A stretch of 64,000 bases of DNA, taken from assembly GCA_027422505.1 (NCBI GenBank), contig JAPQWV010000123.1, positions 1,316,501 through 1,380,500 on the forward strand, in the 5' to 3' direction. This stretch comes from Craterostigma plantagineum. Lineage: Eukaryota > Streptophyta > Magnoliopsida > Lamiales > Linderniaceae. The notes beneath the pieces were generated by a model that was given only the letters and a program-made list of their open reading frames with translations, did no database searches and was not told where the DNA came from. Both the position numbers and the translations under genes were made by a program. How positions within the stretch are numbered: the stretch's first letter is position 1; the number at the start of each line of letters is the position of its first letter. This document shows, piece after piece, positions 45,981-57,351 of this stretch.

Positions 45981-46193
45981 CTCCATCTGTTTTGAAATAC
46001 AAGTCCTTTAAGGTAATTGCATACATATTAAGAAATAACAAAATTTCTATTGTACCCTTAATTAACTATTTTATCATATTAATCTAATTATATAGTAAGG
46101 TTTCCAACTATTTTCTTGAAAAAAAGTAAACAAGTTGTATTAGGAACACAAAAGCAAAAGTCTAAAACAAGTTGTATTTCAAAATAGATGGAT
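45981..46193. mobile_element. Stowaway-type MITE (Tc1/mariner)
   Basis: Left end CTCCATCTGTTTTGAAATAC and right end reverse complement ATCCATCTATTTTGAAATAC form inverted repeats. TA is present on both sides (45979-45980 and 46194-46195). 213 bp, A/T-rich, non-coding: size, ends and TA duplication fit Stowaway. Confidence 0.87.
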
Positions 46194-46195
46194 TA

Positions 46196-46485
46196 TTTTT
46201 TTTTAAGTCACACTTATGATATAAATTTGTGCAATATTTCGTATCTCATTTGGAAAAAATTATTGAATAAGGGTTCGGGCCCGAATTCGTGTTTCGCTTC
46301 AGGCCTCGACTTCTTCAGCTACGGGCCTGTCGGTGTTTGTATATAACAACCAACGCCTACAAGCGTAACATATTCCATTTATTTACGAAATTTCCACCGT
46401 GGTCATCATAAGTGATTATTGTTGAAGCGTCTGCGCCTCTAGTGCTGTAGCCTATAACATATTTTGTACTAGTGTAATTTAGGTC
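46196..46485. other. Intergenic, no gene seen
   Basis: No supported gene. The right part may belong to the MULE-like relic that ends at 46582. Confidence 0.4.
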
Positions 46486-46489
46486 TATT

Positions 46490-46582
46490 ATTATATTTAA
46501 TTTAAGGTGATTAATGATGTGGCATGCCACATGGAGGTGTTCACGAACGGTTTTCACAATGTGAGCACCATAACATTTCTCT
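46490..46582. repeat. Relic of a MULE terminal repeat related to the one at 41581-45732
   Basis: Read in reverse from 46582 it gives AGAGAAATGTTATGGTGCTC and then GCCACATCATT, parallel in order and spacing to the MULE terminus (AGAGTAATGCTATCGTGCCC ... GCCACATCATT). No partner end was found, so it is a single TIR or a truncated element. Confidence 0.5.
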
Positions 46583-46745
46583 ATGCATATATCGAATATA
46601 CATACATGTGTTGTACCATCACGTCTGATGAAAGTAAGAATCTTGGAAGTGAAAGAACATAAAGACGACTTTTCATTATTTTTGTTGTGTGCTAAATCTG
46701 CTACATATAATAGTAATTAAGTCAGCATCGTATGCTCATATATGC

Positions 46746-47107
46746 TTAGCAAGCGTTACAGACACAAAAAGGACCGGCGAATCCAATATTTTCTATGCAT
46801 TGTACTGTGGTCGAAGCTCCAAACTTGTTCTTGCAAAAAGCCTCACATTTCTGTGTCCCATTGTCACAGCTGATCTCAGGATGTATTTCGTAACACTCTT
46901 TTGGATTTCGGCCTTGCTGAGCACTTGTCATCATCACTGCACACGAAAATTTGTAGTATTTGTTTCTAAGAAATAAAATTATTACGGTCGGTACACACGT
47001 ATATTATTGAGTTGGCTTATAGATGCGAAAGAAGGCCCAGACAAGATACCTGTGAAGAGAGCTGCTGTAATAACAAAGAAGAAGATTTGTACTGTAGACG
47101 ATGCCAT
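46746..47107 (-). CDS. Defensin-like cysteine-rich secreted peptide, two exons
   Basis: Exon 1 is 47107-47050 and exon 2 is 46936-46746 (minus strand). The donor is GTATCT, the acceptor TGTGCAG, in phase 1, giving 82 aa. Residues 1-25 are a signal peptide (MASSTVQIFFFVITAALFT), and the intron falls at its end, as is usual in plant defensin-like genes. The mature part has eight Cys including C-X3-C (CEAFC) and C-X-C (CVC) with a final Cys two residues on, the cysteine-stabilised alpha-beta layout. It would be secreted to the apoplast; defence or reproductive signalling roles are known for the family, but nothing in the sequence decides between them. The frame is intact. It lies alone between transposons with its own TATA box. 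Confidence 0.85.
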
Positions 47108-47169
47108 TCTTGAATAGAAAGTTGGACTCTATAATATATTACAAGTTGCTCTCAACAGCCAACATACTC

Positions 47170-47180
47170 TTATATATACA
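47170..47180 (-). promoter_or_regulatory. TATA box of the defensin-like gene
   Basis: TATATATAAG on the minus strand, about 65-70 bp before the ATG at 47107. Confidence 0.65.
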
Positions 47181-47949
47181 CGCGAGTTTAGAGTGGTTTA
47201 TCAGATCATGTATGGCGTCCTTTACTTTTTTCCCCTTCATTAAAATTGAGATATTTTAAATAAATGTCCTTTAACCAATTTTTTTTTTCAGAAAATTGCA
47301 TGACCAGAATTTTGGTCAATGACTCAATTTTAATTATTTTTTTATTCTATGGATAGAAAAAGGAACCGGTGTTGGAATATGTAAGATAAGAAGTAGAGGA
47401 TCCGAGCGAAAAACATTGAATTCTTTAAAATCATAAGCCACATTCTATTACACCCGCCCGCCTGCCTATGTTTCGTGTTTATTTAGATAGATTACTCCTG
47501 ATATAAAAATCTTTGCAGATATGTCTATTTTCAAACTCTGTTGAAAAAGATGCTATTATTGTTAGGAACCCCTGAGATTGCGTCAAGACGATCTTTTTAT
47601 TAGAAATTTCTTATCGGTAGAGATATATACTCTTTTTAAAGTCTTAACCGAAGTTCTTCCGTGCTATGCACAATAAACTGCTTTAAGAATTTCTTGTACT
47701 TGAGATCATCTTGTTACGTATTTAGATGATTTAGAACTCTGTTATTCTTTTCTTTATTACCTTTTGGTTTTTGCAAGATTTTGAATTAGGAATTTGAATT
47801 TTCTTTTTTCTTTTACCTTTATCATAAATAAATATTAAATTTTTTGAAAGGCCGGCGAGCATATTCTTACATTGCTGATGTTGAAACCCAACTAGTTTAA
47901 GACGTGTTGTAGAATACATACACTGCAATGGTGGATAATAAATAATAGC
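47181..47949. other. Intergenic, no gene seen
   Basis: A/T-rich DNA upstream of the defensin-like gene. Upstream regulatory sequence is likely but no site is identifiable. Confidence 0.5.
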
Positions 47950-48215
47950 AAATAGGCGTAGTTGGATCCGTCTAAAACAGGAACCTTACCAGAACAATTT
48001 GAGGATGGACATAGAAATAAAAGAGAAAGGCTTGTATTTCATATCTTATTGCATTACAATTGAGGATGGACTCATTAAATGGCTATATTTTCTAAACTAG
48101 CCGTTGAGACATAATCATTAATTTAGCTAATCATATCTTTCCCCAATTGCATAATCTTTGACTTGGTTTTGATTTTGTGCCTGATCTGTGGAGTCATTCT
48201 TTCCATGTTAAATAC
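47950..48215 (-). repeat. Probable 3' LTR of the old minus-strand copia
   Basis: On the minus strand, AACTTGAGGTAGAG at about 48230-48216 looks like a decayed polypurine tract and is followed by TATTTAACATGG, a decayed TGTT-type start. The end near 47950 is uncertain. Confidence 0.45.
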
Positions 48216-49513
48216 TCTACCTCAAGTTGGGTTCATATATAATGATAGGTCCCAACTTGATAAAAAACCTTTCAAATATTTGTCGATCAACTAGCCTTTG
48301 TAAATACATGCTAGCTGATTCTAACATTGGACAAATGGTGTCTCAATTTCTTTAGCTTGTACTTTTTCACGAAGAAAATGTCAATCCACTTCAATATGTT
48401 TTGTCCTCTCGTAGAAAACCGGTGTCTCACTGCATTTTTTATTTTTGTTTCTCCATGTGACAGGGTTGCCACCAACAAATGTGCAATAACCCATAGTCGA
48501 TTTTGTATCATAGCTTCTTGCCCAAATGCATCGGAGTAGCCAACAATGGCGTTTGTCTTGTTTAGTCTGATCTAGATTCTACGTCCAAGTGTCCCCTTTA
48601 GATACCTTAAAATTCTGTCTATCGCTTGGAGATGACTGGACCTGGACCCTGCATAAACTGACAAACATAACTAATGACAAATTAAATGTCTGGTCGTGTG
48701 GCAGTCACATATATAAGTTTTCCTATAATACATGAAATCGATCGATGTCTGGAAGATGTTCACCATCTTCTTGATTTACTTTTTTTATTAGATTCCATGG
48801 GAGTTGTAAAGGGTTTTACTCCCAACCTTCCAGTTTCTTTGCGTAAATCTAAGGTGTATTTCTATGGGAGAGAAAAACCGTTTTCTGAATGGGCGTTTTC
48901 TTGTCCCTAGAAAGTATTTGAGGTGTCCTAAATCTTTTATTTCAAACTACTTTTAAGTAGTTTTTATGTTATTTATTTCTTCATTATTGTTATATTAAAA
49001 TTATGACAATAGATTTATTCGGATTGCTAAAGAACATCGATGTATCAGTAGAGCTTTTGTTGAGTTTACACACTAACCTTTGTTGGTTTCTTCAAGTTTG
49101 TGGCATGGAGGTAAGTTCATATATATTTTTTCTTCCAGATCTCTTTCTACAAATGCAATTTTAACATCCATTTGAGGTAAACCCCAACCGGAGTTTACAT
49201 CGAGGATAATAAGATTCTGATAGTATCCATTTTTGCAACCAGAGCAAATGTTTCCTCGTAATCAATGCCATAAGTCCGAGTGAAACCTTTTGCCACTAGT
49301 CGGACTTCATATATATCTATAGTTTCATTACTGTTAAATTTAATTTTGTAAAACCATTTACAACCGACGGGGTTTTTTGTATCTTTTGGTAGTGGAACAC
49401 TATCCCAAGTATGATTTCTTTCAAGTGCGTCGACCTGTTGGCTTTACACTAAATTGGTTTGTGCATCATTATAATTTGCAGGTTCAACTTCTCGATAGTG
49501 GTTAGAAAACTTT
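48216..49513 (-). pseudogene. Copia RT and RNase H remnant
   Basis: On the minus strand: SNHYREVEPANYNDAQTNLV then [20 protein letters not shown] and [20 protein letters not shown] (49510-49200) are the N-terminal part of copia RT; QMDVKIAFVERDLEEKIY-type sequence follows near 49160-49110. The YVDD part appears deleted. ILRYLKGTLGRRI (about 48615) and GYSDAFGQ start RNase H, and FYERTKHIEVD (about 48420-48380) is its C-terminal part. Stops and frameshifts are frequent. The upstream end is continuous with 60518-60814 across the Tekay-2 insertion. Confidence 0.82.
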
Positions 49514-49518
49514 TGTGT
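49514..49518. repeat. Target-site duplication TGTGT, left copy (Tekay-2)
   Basis: TGTGT here and at 60513-60517 flank the element exactly. Confidence 0.9.
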
Positions 49519-52500
49519 TGTCACGACCCGCTGTCCTCGTTGCCTAATTCTAAAGTATCCTATGTGCCTAACGATGCTTTAACTTAAAAGAGATGCGGAA
49601 ATGCGTATGAAATTTTTCCATTTTTGTAATGGAAGTAGTTTCTATACATGACAAGAGAATTACATGAATTCCTAACTTCATGTGAATCCTAATTACACGA
49701 GATGTGTATACATGCACATCAAAAGAAACTCTATGCGCCCGGCCTCACAGGTCGTCATCCATGCACACACTCCCATCCCAAAAGCTGCTGGAAGCGCCAA
49801 AAGATTTCCTTGCCATCTAAGCGATCACGTACCGTGGTCGCTCGCACCTACAACACATAACGTAAGGGATGAGCGATATGCTCAGTAAGTAGAAATCATG
49901 CATGACGTGCACGTGATAAAACCCCGCAAAGGCAATCCACGCCGATGCATCTTACGTCTTATGGATCAAACTTAATCACATATCTTTTATCTTAGGGCCC
50001 TTGGCAGACTTTTACCCAGGCGTACACCGTAAAGAGCTTTATCCAACCACGGGCATCAGCCCAAAGTATGAGGGCATCAACCCAACCATACTAAAGCACG
50101 GGGGCATCAACCCAACCACGCTAATCAGGGATATAAGGGCATCAACCCGACCATGAGGGCATCAACCCAACCATGGTATCCCCTGACGCATCAACGTCGT
50201 TCGTATACTGGCGACGCATCAACGTCGCCGATGGCGCATCAGCGCCGTCCCGGTGCCCCGAAAGCCGCCACGTAACTTAACTCATAATATCCTCGCCCTA
50301 CCTCGGCATTAAATTTTCGTTATTTGCGACATAATCATGCACGCTCATCATTTCATTACCCCCAATTGTGTCGTGCATGCCCGTGTATATGCATAATGCA
50401 TTAACGCCATAATGCTTACCGAAAGCATGCAACCATATCATACAAGTTCACGTAAACACGTAAGCACCTTATCACGTAATCACATGAATTAAGCACGTAC
50501 ACATATGCTATGCTATGTGTTGTTGTTGGATTTCCACTTACCTGGCGTCCGTAGATTTCTAGCTACTGGTTCGGTGAACTCCCCTAGTTCTTGACCTTAC
50601 GCAATAAACAATGGTATCAGTACTTTGTCCAATTACTTGGCTAGCTAATTCGTTAATTTTTAATACTTCGAACTAATTTTCGACTTATAGCTCGGGACAC
50701 TTGTAAACCCGTGAATTCTACCTGACTCGTGAACTAATCCTAGCCTCATATGATTCGTGAACTTATATAGTTCACTAACTTGCTATTGACTCATGAGGTT
50801 ATATCGCGAACTTATGTAGTTCGAGAGGCGTACGAAATTCGTCCTTAAACTATTTGTTAGCCGGTCTAGTGAAATTCCTAAAATTTCGTCCTTTAAACTA
50901 CCAAGGGTATAAAGTCAGTCCATAAATTATTTTAAACCAACTACATAATTTTTCGTTCCAAATTTCTATCGAATGCAACGTCTACCTATACCGAAAATTG
51001 GCCCTGAGGACACTGATAGGCAAATTATATCGGGCGTTGAAAGAGCCTATGCTCATTGGAATCGGAATATTTTTCTGATTAAATGGTGCGAAAATATTTT
51101 TTTATAACTTGAATCGTTTCATCTAAGGGGTTCAATTCGTGGAGTTCTAATTCGCGAAGTCTACACCTCGCGAACTCGTGTGCGAAATCCTTATTCTATA
51201 GTTCGCGAATTATTTCTAAGTTCCTAATTGGATTCGCAAAGTGTGGCTGTTGCATGGGGCTCGCGGAATGGTTTGAGTTCGCAAACCTCCCCAGCCCGCA
51301 AACCTCCATGAATTCGCAAAACTCGAGCTCGCAAAATTCTTCAGATTCGCGGGTTAGGCTTTGCAGAATAGGATTCGCCACTTTTGGATTCCCGAACCAC
51401 CTTCCCTTCGTTTAGCAGCTTGTGGATTCGCCAAACTGGCTTCGTGAAGTACGGTCCGCCATCCTTCCTCAGTTCGCGAAGTCATCAAGCCTACCGAGTT
51501 CGCAAACCTCTCACTCCGCCGAGTTCGCAAAAGCTTGGTTGATTCGTAAAGTACCATTTAGCTAAGTGTTCCCCAACTTAGGGTTTGCGAACTCCATCCC
51601 TCGACGCGGATCCTTTTTCTTTACCAATTCGCGACCATGTGACATAGGGTTCGCGAATCGTTCGACCCGCGAACCATTATTTTGCGAACTCATGCCACGA
51701 CGCATACTGAGTTCGCGAATCTTAGGGTTCCTAAAATTCGCGGGTTGGGTATGTAAGGCTTCCATTTCGCGAATCCTTTCCCACAGACACTTCTCAATTC
51801 GCGAAACGTCAACTTAAAGGATCAAAAAGTTACATTTCAAGAATTCGTTGAAGGTCGACACGAACCCCTAAATTCTTAAACTTCGAACTAAATAAAGTGC
51901 CGGCTTAAACTTACTTTTCGTGCCTAATACTACCTAAAACATGATGGTTTCGAACTAAGAATACTAATTCCAAGCGAGGAATATACCTTCCGAAGATTAA
52001 AACTACTAAATTTGTAACAAACGGGTATTTTTCGTGTCTATAGTTCCTTAACATGCCCTGTTACCAAAGTAGAAGGTAAGGACTATGGTAGAAACTCACC
52101 TAATCCCAAGCTCGCGTGATTCGAAGCTCGTCTTCTCCTCCTTTCTTGGTCAAGCTCGTGTTTTCTTTTCTATGGGGTTTTCAAGTGTCAAGTGTTTAGA
52201 TGAATGTTTTAATCAAGAGTATGGGGGAATGGGACATGCTTGTGACGAAAATATCCCCTTGGTTTGGGGAATTTTGTCCCTAGGATTTTTATTATTATTT
52301 AAGAGTTTTGGGCCAATTTCAAAGTTCTAGTTTGGGCCTTAAAAACCTTGCACCACTTTCAATATTTTTGGGCCAAGCCTATGAATCCTCTTGGGTATAA
52401 GTTGGATTAATTTCTAGCCCAATCACACCCAAAGTCCAACTTCTATCCCTAGCCTATTTAAAATCATGGTCCAATTTTCACCCATGACCAATTTCCTTGT

Positions 52501-52689
52501 CCAATTAAATTGGGAGCCATATGGCACAATTTAAATGCTCCCATTTCCACCGAATAAGTTAAGCACGCATTTTAACATGCAAATTTCACATAATTTACAC
52601 GAGTGCAGAATAATTGCACGAGATGCACATAATCGCATTCATAATTTACGCAAATTTATTGGCCTTACTATTCACGAAGACCCGGGTCA
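49519..52689 (-). repeat. Tekay-2 LTR, left copy (3' LTR)
   Basis: TGTCACGACCC to GACCCGGGTCA on the plus strand; the inner end lacks four bases relative to the right copy. Holds imperfect tandem copies of GGGCATCAACCCAACCA (about 50065-50175), CGCATCAACGTCG repeats (about 50190-50250), and about 28 variants of TTCGCGAA (about 51120-51800). Confidence 0.94.
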
Positions 52690-52701
52690 TCCTCCCCCCT
52701 T
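52690..52701 (-). other. Polypurine tract of Tekay-2
   Basis: AAGGGGGGAGGA on the minus strand, identical to that of Tekay-1. Confidence 0.85.
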
Positions 52702-52723
52702 AAAGAGGATTTCGCCCCCGAAA

Positions 52724-55700
52724 TCAGCCCGTTTGGAACAATTCAGGATAGCGAATCCTCATCTCATCCTCGCATTCCCAAGTTGCTTCTTCTATCGACT
52801 GGTTTCGCCAGAGAACTTTTACTAGAGGAATTTCTTCCTAAGCCTTTTCGTTTCATTCATCAATATTTCCACGGGTACTTCCTCGTAACTCAAATCTGGC
52901 TTCACCTGTTGGTATAGAGTTTCGTTCCAGCACGTGGCTTGGGTCGGCGATATACTTTCGCAAAGTCGACACATGGAACACATCGTGCACTTGCGACAAC
53001 GATGCTGGTAGTTCCAGTTGATACGCTACTTCACCAACTCTTTTCGCTATCTTGAAGGGACCAATGTATCTTGGGCTTAGTTTTCCCTTTTTGCCGAATC
53101 TCTTCACGCCCTTCATTGGCGATATTTTCACGAAGACCAAGTCATCAACTTCAAATTCTAGCGGTCTGCGTCTTCGATCCGCATAACTCTTTTGTCTGCT
53201 TTGCGCCGTGCGCATTCTCTCTCGGATCGTCGCGATGATTTCCGTCATTTCTTGGATCATATCTGGGCCTAGCATCGCCCGTTCACCGACTTCATCCCAA
53301 TGTACTGGGGATCTGCACTTTCGTCCGTATAAGGCTTCGTAAGGAGCCATTCCAATTGTAGCATGCTAACTATTGTTGTACGAGAATTCCACGAGTGGAA
53401 GGTACTTGCTCCAGTTGCCTTTGAAGTCGAGCACACAGGCTCGTAGCATATCTTCAAGTGTCTGGATCGTCCGCTCGGATTGGCTGTCCGTCTGCGGATG
53501 ATAGGCCGTACTAAACGACAATTTCGTCCCCATCTTTTTTTGTAAACTCGTCCAAAATTTAGATAAAAATCTGGAATCACGATCTGATACTATCGACAGT
53601 GGTACTCCATGGAGTCGTACTATCTATTGGATGTACAGTTCCGCGTATCGCTCCATGGTGAACGTAGTACTTATTGGCAGAAAGTGAGCAGATTTCGTAA
53701 GTCGGTCTACAATCACCCATATCGCATCATGCCCTTTCACATTTTTCGGCAATCTGCTCACGAAATCCATCGTTATATTGTCCCATTTCCACTCTGGGAT
53801 TGGTAAAGGCTGCAGCGTCCCTGCTGGCCGTTGTGTTCTGCTTTAATTCGTTGACAAGTGAGGCATTGACTGACGAATTCGGCAACGTCTTTCTTCATTC
53901 CTGGCCACCAGTAGTGCGTTCGTAGGTCTCTATACAGCTTCGTGGCTCCAGGATGTACTGAGTATGGTGTAGTATGTGCTTCCGCCATTATAGTTCTTCG
54001 AAGTCCTGCATCGTCCGGTACATATAATCTGCAGTAGTACAAGCTCCCGTCGTCTCGGAATACATAGTCTACTGCCGGCTGCTCTGTTTGTGTTCCTTTG
54101 GTCCTGATATAGAACTCGTCGTTTCCTGCGCCTTTTTGATTCGCTCCAGTAACGTAGGTTGCAGTGTTAAAGCCGCTACTCTAGTCTCGACTTCGCCCAG
54201 TTGTACAATCTCCACTTCGAGTCGTTGCAGTTCCGTACTCATCACTTTTCGACTTAGGGCGTCAGCTACCACGTTCGCTTTGCCTGGGTGGTAGTTGATT
54301 ACGCAATCGTAATCCTTCACCAATTCCAGCCATCGCCTCTGTCTCATGTTCAATTCCTTTTGCGTGAAGAAATACTTCAGGGTTTTGTGGTCCGTGTAGA
54401 TTTCGCATCGCTCTCCGTAAAGGTGGTGTCTCCAAATTTTTAGGGCGAAGACAACTGCTGCCAATTCTAGATCGTGCGTCGGATAATTTTTCTCATATTC
54501 CTTCAATTGTCGTGAGGCATAGGCTACTACATTCCCGTTCTGCATTAACACGCATCCTAAGCCGTTCTTTGAGGCGTCGCTGTAAACGGAGAATCCACCG
54601 GTTCCTGACGGTATCGTAAGGACTGGGACTGTAGTCAGTCGCCTCTTAAGCTCTTGGAAGCTCTGTTCACATTACTCGCTCCAATGAAATGGCGTGTTCT
54701 TCCTCGTTAACTTTGTCAGCGTTGAAGCTATTTTCGAGAAGTCCTTAATAAACTTCCTATAATAGCCTGCCAAGCCGAGGAAACTCCGTACCTCGATCGC
54801 ATTTATTGGTTGTGGCCAGTTACTGATGGATTCGATCTTGTTCGGATCCACCGAGATTCCTGCTCCGGAGATAATATGTCCCAAGCAGGCGACTTGGTCC
54901 AGCCAAAACTCGCACTTCTTGAACTTGGCGTACAACTGCTTCTCCCTCAGTACTCCAAGGACCGTTTGCAGGTGCTGCTCGTGTCCTCTTTCATCTTTGA
55001 ATAAATGAGTATGTCGTCTATGAATACTATGACGAATTTATCTAAGAACGACTGGAACACCCGATTCATCAGATCCATAAACGCTGCTGGCGCGTTGGTC
55101 AGCCCGAAAGGCATTACTAGAAATTCAAAATGTCCGTATCTTGTGCTGAACGCTGTCTTAGGAATATCTTCCTTGCGAATCTTCAACTGATGATACCCCG
55201 ACCGCAAATCAATCTTCGAAAACACCGCAACGTCTTGTAGTTGGTCGAACAGATCGTCAATCCTTGGTAGAGGATACTTGTTCTTTATCGTTAACTTATT
55301 TAACAACTCCCTGTAGTCTATGCAAAGCCGCATCGACCCGTCTTTCTTTCGTACAAACAAAACTGGCGCACCCCAGGGAGAAAAACTTGCTTGAATAAAC
55401 CCCTTTTGCAGAAGTTCGTCTATTTGTCCCTTCAGCTCCTTCAGTTCGGTCGGTGCTAACCGATACGGGGATTTAGATACCGGTGCTGCTCCAGGCACCA
55501 GATCGATCGTGAACTCGATCTCTCTTTCAGGCGGTAATCCTGGCAATTCCTCCGAGAATACGTCGAGAAAATCTTTAACTACATGCACGTCTTCAAGTCT
55601 TGGGGATGAACTTTCTTCCAATTTCATCGCAAACACCAAGTATGCTTCACAACCGGCTTTGATCAAACGCTGAGCTTTCAGCGCCGATATTTTAGAAAGG

Positions 55701-56308
55701 TTTACTATTTTCATCGTCCCCTCAAAGACTAAAGGCTCATTCCCGTCTATGTTAAATGTAACCACCTTGCGATTGCAATCAATCACGGCTTCGTACTTCG
55801 AAAACCAGTCCATTCCGAGAATTACCTCATAGTCATTCATTGGAATGACAATCAAATCTACGGACAACATTTTATCACCGACTAATACTGGGCACTCTTT
55901 CAGTATCTGATTGGTTTTAGTCGGATCGCCATGGGGCATAACTACCCTATATTCATATTCGGATTGATGAGGCCTAACCCCGAGTTTTGTCACATACTTA
56001 ATGGATGCAAACGAGTGCGTGGCCCCTGAGTCTACTAGGATGCATGTGGGAGTATGGTGGATAAGGAGGGTACCTGTCACCACCGCTGGGTTGTTTTCTG
56101 CCTCCTCAGATGTAATTGCGTACACCCGAGCTGGTACCATCTGTGGTCTTGTCTGACCTCCAGCTTGACTTCATGTCGCCCAATCTGGGCATTGCCTCGA
56201 AAAGTGCCCGGCTTCCCGCACTTAAAGCAGTTGTTGGTCTGGGCATAGCAGTCACCAGAGTGTCTCTTCCCGCACTTTTGGCAGTTCGGGATAGTTGGGA
56301 CTGGAAAT
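52724..56308 (-). pseudogene. Tekay-2 pol region (PR, RT, RNase H, IN, chromodomain)
   Basis: The 397-aa block 56140-54947 holds the protease (VDSGATHSF) and most of RT, with [10 protein letters not shown] and FIDDILIYS, so catalytic Asp residues are kept. A frameshift near 54950 interrupts RT; it resumes at 54935-54672. RNase H (54551-54069) has [11 protein letters not shown] and ADALSRK. IN has the zinc region (54042-53773), then SDRDSRF and [12 protein letters not shown]; in-frame stops replace the Glu of YIQEIV and the Phe of SYNNSF. After PSHVL a further shift precedes the chromodomain (LVKVLWRNQSIEEATWE), which ends at 52724. Before PR, the second zinc knuckle (CFKCGKPG) is broken by a shift and a TGA. 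Fewer lesions than Tekay-1. Confidence 0.93.
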
Positions 56309-57195
56309 CACCCTTGATTTGTGTTCGGCGGTCGATTTGGAATCCCTTGTAGTCGTTGAGGTGGCTTATTTTGAAAGTTCGACTTCCCGCCTTTGGGTAC
56401 GAATTGGCGTTTTTGACTTCCCCCGCTCCACTGTGATCCTTGGATTTGTGCAAATTTTCTCTTAGCCTCCTGGGCACGAACGATTCTGGCCTCTGCTTGC
56501 TCTGCCACCATGGCTCTTTCTGCCACTTGCGCATAGGTGGATCCCTGAAGTCCCGCCATACTTACATCTCTGTACAACTCCGGCTTCAAGACTTCAAGGA
56601 ATCGTTCAATTTTGAGAGCGTCCGTGCTCACCATATGGGATGCGAACCTCGACAGCTGCTCGAACTTCCTGATGTACTCGGAAACCGTCATCATTCCCTG
56701 CCTGAGATTTATGAACTCGTTCATCCGTTGGGCGCGCACTGGAGCAGTGAGGTATTTGCGCCTGAACAGCTCCTTAAATCTATCCCAGCTCATGGTCGTG
56801 GGATTCTCGATCACCATAATGGTGTCCCACCAGTGTCCTGCGCTCCCCCTCAGTAAAAACGCCGCGCAGAGGGCCTTCTCTGGTTCTAGGACCCGGCTGT
56901 ACACAAACATGCTCTCGAGCGTTCTCAGCCAGTCTTCGGCCGCCGTTGGGTCGGCTGTATCCTCGAATGTCGGCGGGTTCAGCCTTCGGAACCGTTCTCC
57001 AACTATCTCAGCCCTTTCCGCTTGGATCGATCCAGTATGTGTGTTGTTCTGCTGTATCAATTGTTGGATCTGAGTGGACTGCTGACGGACTAATTCTGTA
57101 AGCTGGAAGATCGTCGCATCTCGATTATCTGTAGGGGCTGTGTTTCCCCGGTTCTGATCATCACCTCCGCTGCTCTCTACTCTAGTTCTAACCAT
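56308..57195 (-). CDS. Tekay-2 gag
   Basis: 295 aa open from MVRTRVESSGGDDQNRG. A Gln-rich helix (TELVRQQSTQIQQLIQQ, residues 33-49) precedes the retrotransposon gag domain (about residues 70-215) with FRRLNPPTFEDTADP, AEDWLRTLESMF and GSAGHWWDT, the typical landmarks, and ends in a basic Gln/Gly-rich tail. The zinc knuckles (CQKCGKRHSGDC, then CFKCGKPG) follow after a frameshift at about 56310, so the ORF is gag without its RNA-binding end. The protein forms the particle in autonomous relatives. The primer site lies about 140 bp upstream. Confidence 0.9.
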   Translation of the reverse strand: MVRTRVESSGGDDQNRGNTAPTDNRDATIFQLTELVRQQSTQIQQLIQQNNTHTGSIQAERAEIVGERFRRLNPPTFEDTADPTAAEDWLRTLESMFVYSRVLEPEKALCAAFLLRGSAGHWWDTIMVIENPTTMSWDRFKELFRRKYLTAPVRAQRMNEFINLRQGMMTVSEYIRKFEQLSRFASHMVSTDALKIERFLEVLKPELYRDVSMAGLQGSTYAQVAERAMVAEQAEARIVRAQEAKRKFAQIQGSQWSGGSQKRQFVPKGGKSNFQNKPPQRLQGIPNRPPNTNQG

Positions 57196-57333
57196 CGTTC
57201 CTTATCTATCCTGATAGTTCTATGGCCAATAAATTATGCAACACCAAACTTCATATAGATATAACACTTACAGGCAAGGCTGCTTCCACGCTTTTGGGTG
57301 TGTGTACATGGACAGTCTACAGAACCTGTGACC

Positions 57334-57348
57334 GAAGCTCTGATACCA
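57334..57348 (-). other. Primer-binding site of Tekay-2
   Basis: TGGTATCAGAGCTTC on the minus strand, three bases from the LTR; initiator tRNA-Met type. Confidence 0.88.
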
Positions 57349-57351
57349 CTC

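Noticed and set aside
56440..57073. Long plus-strand frames (138 and 153 aa)
   Set aside because: Antisense shadows of Tekay-2 gag.
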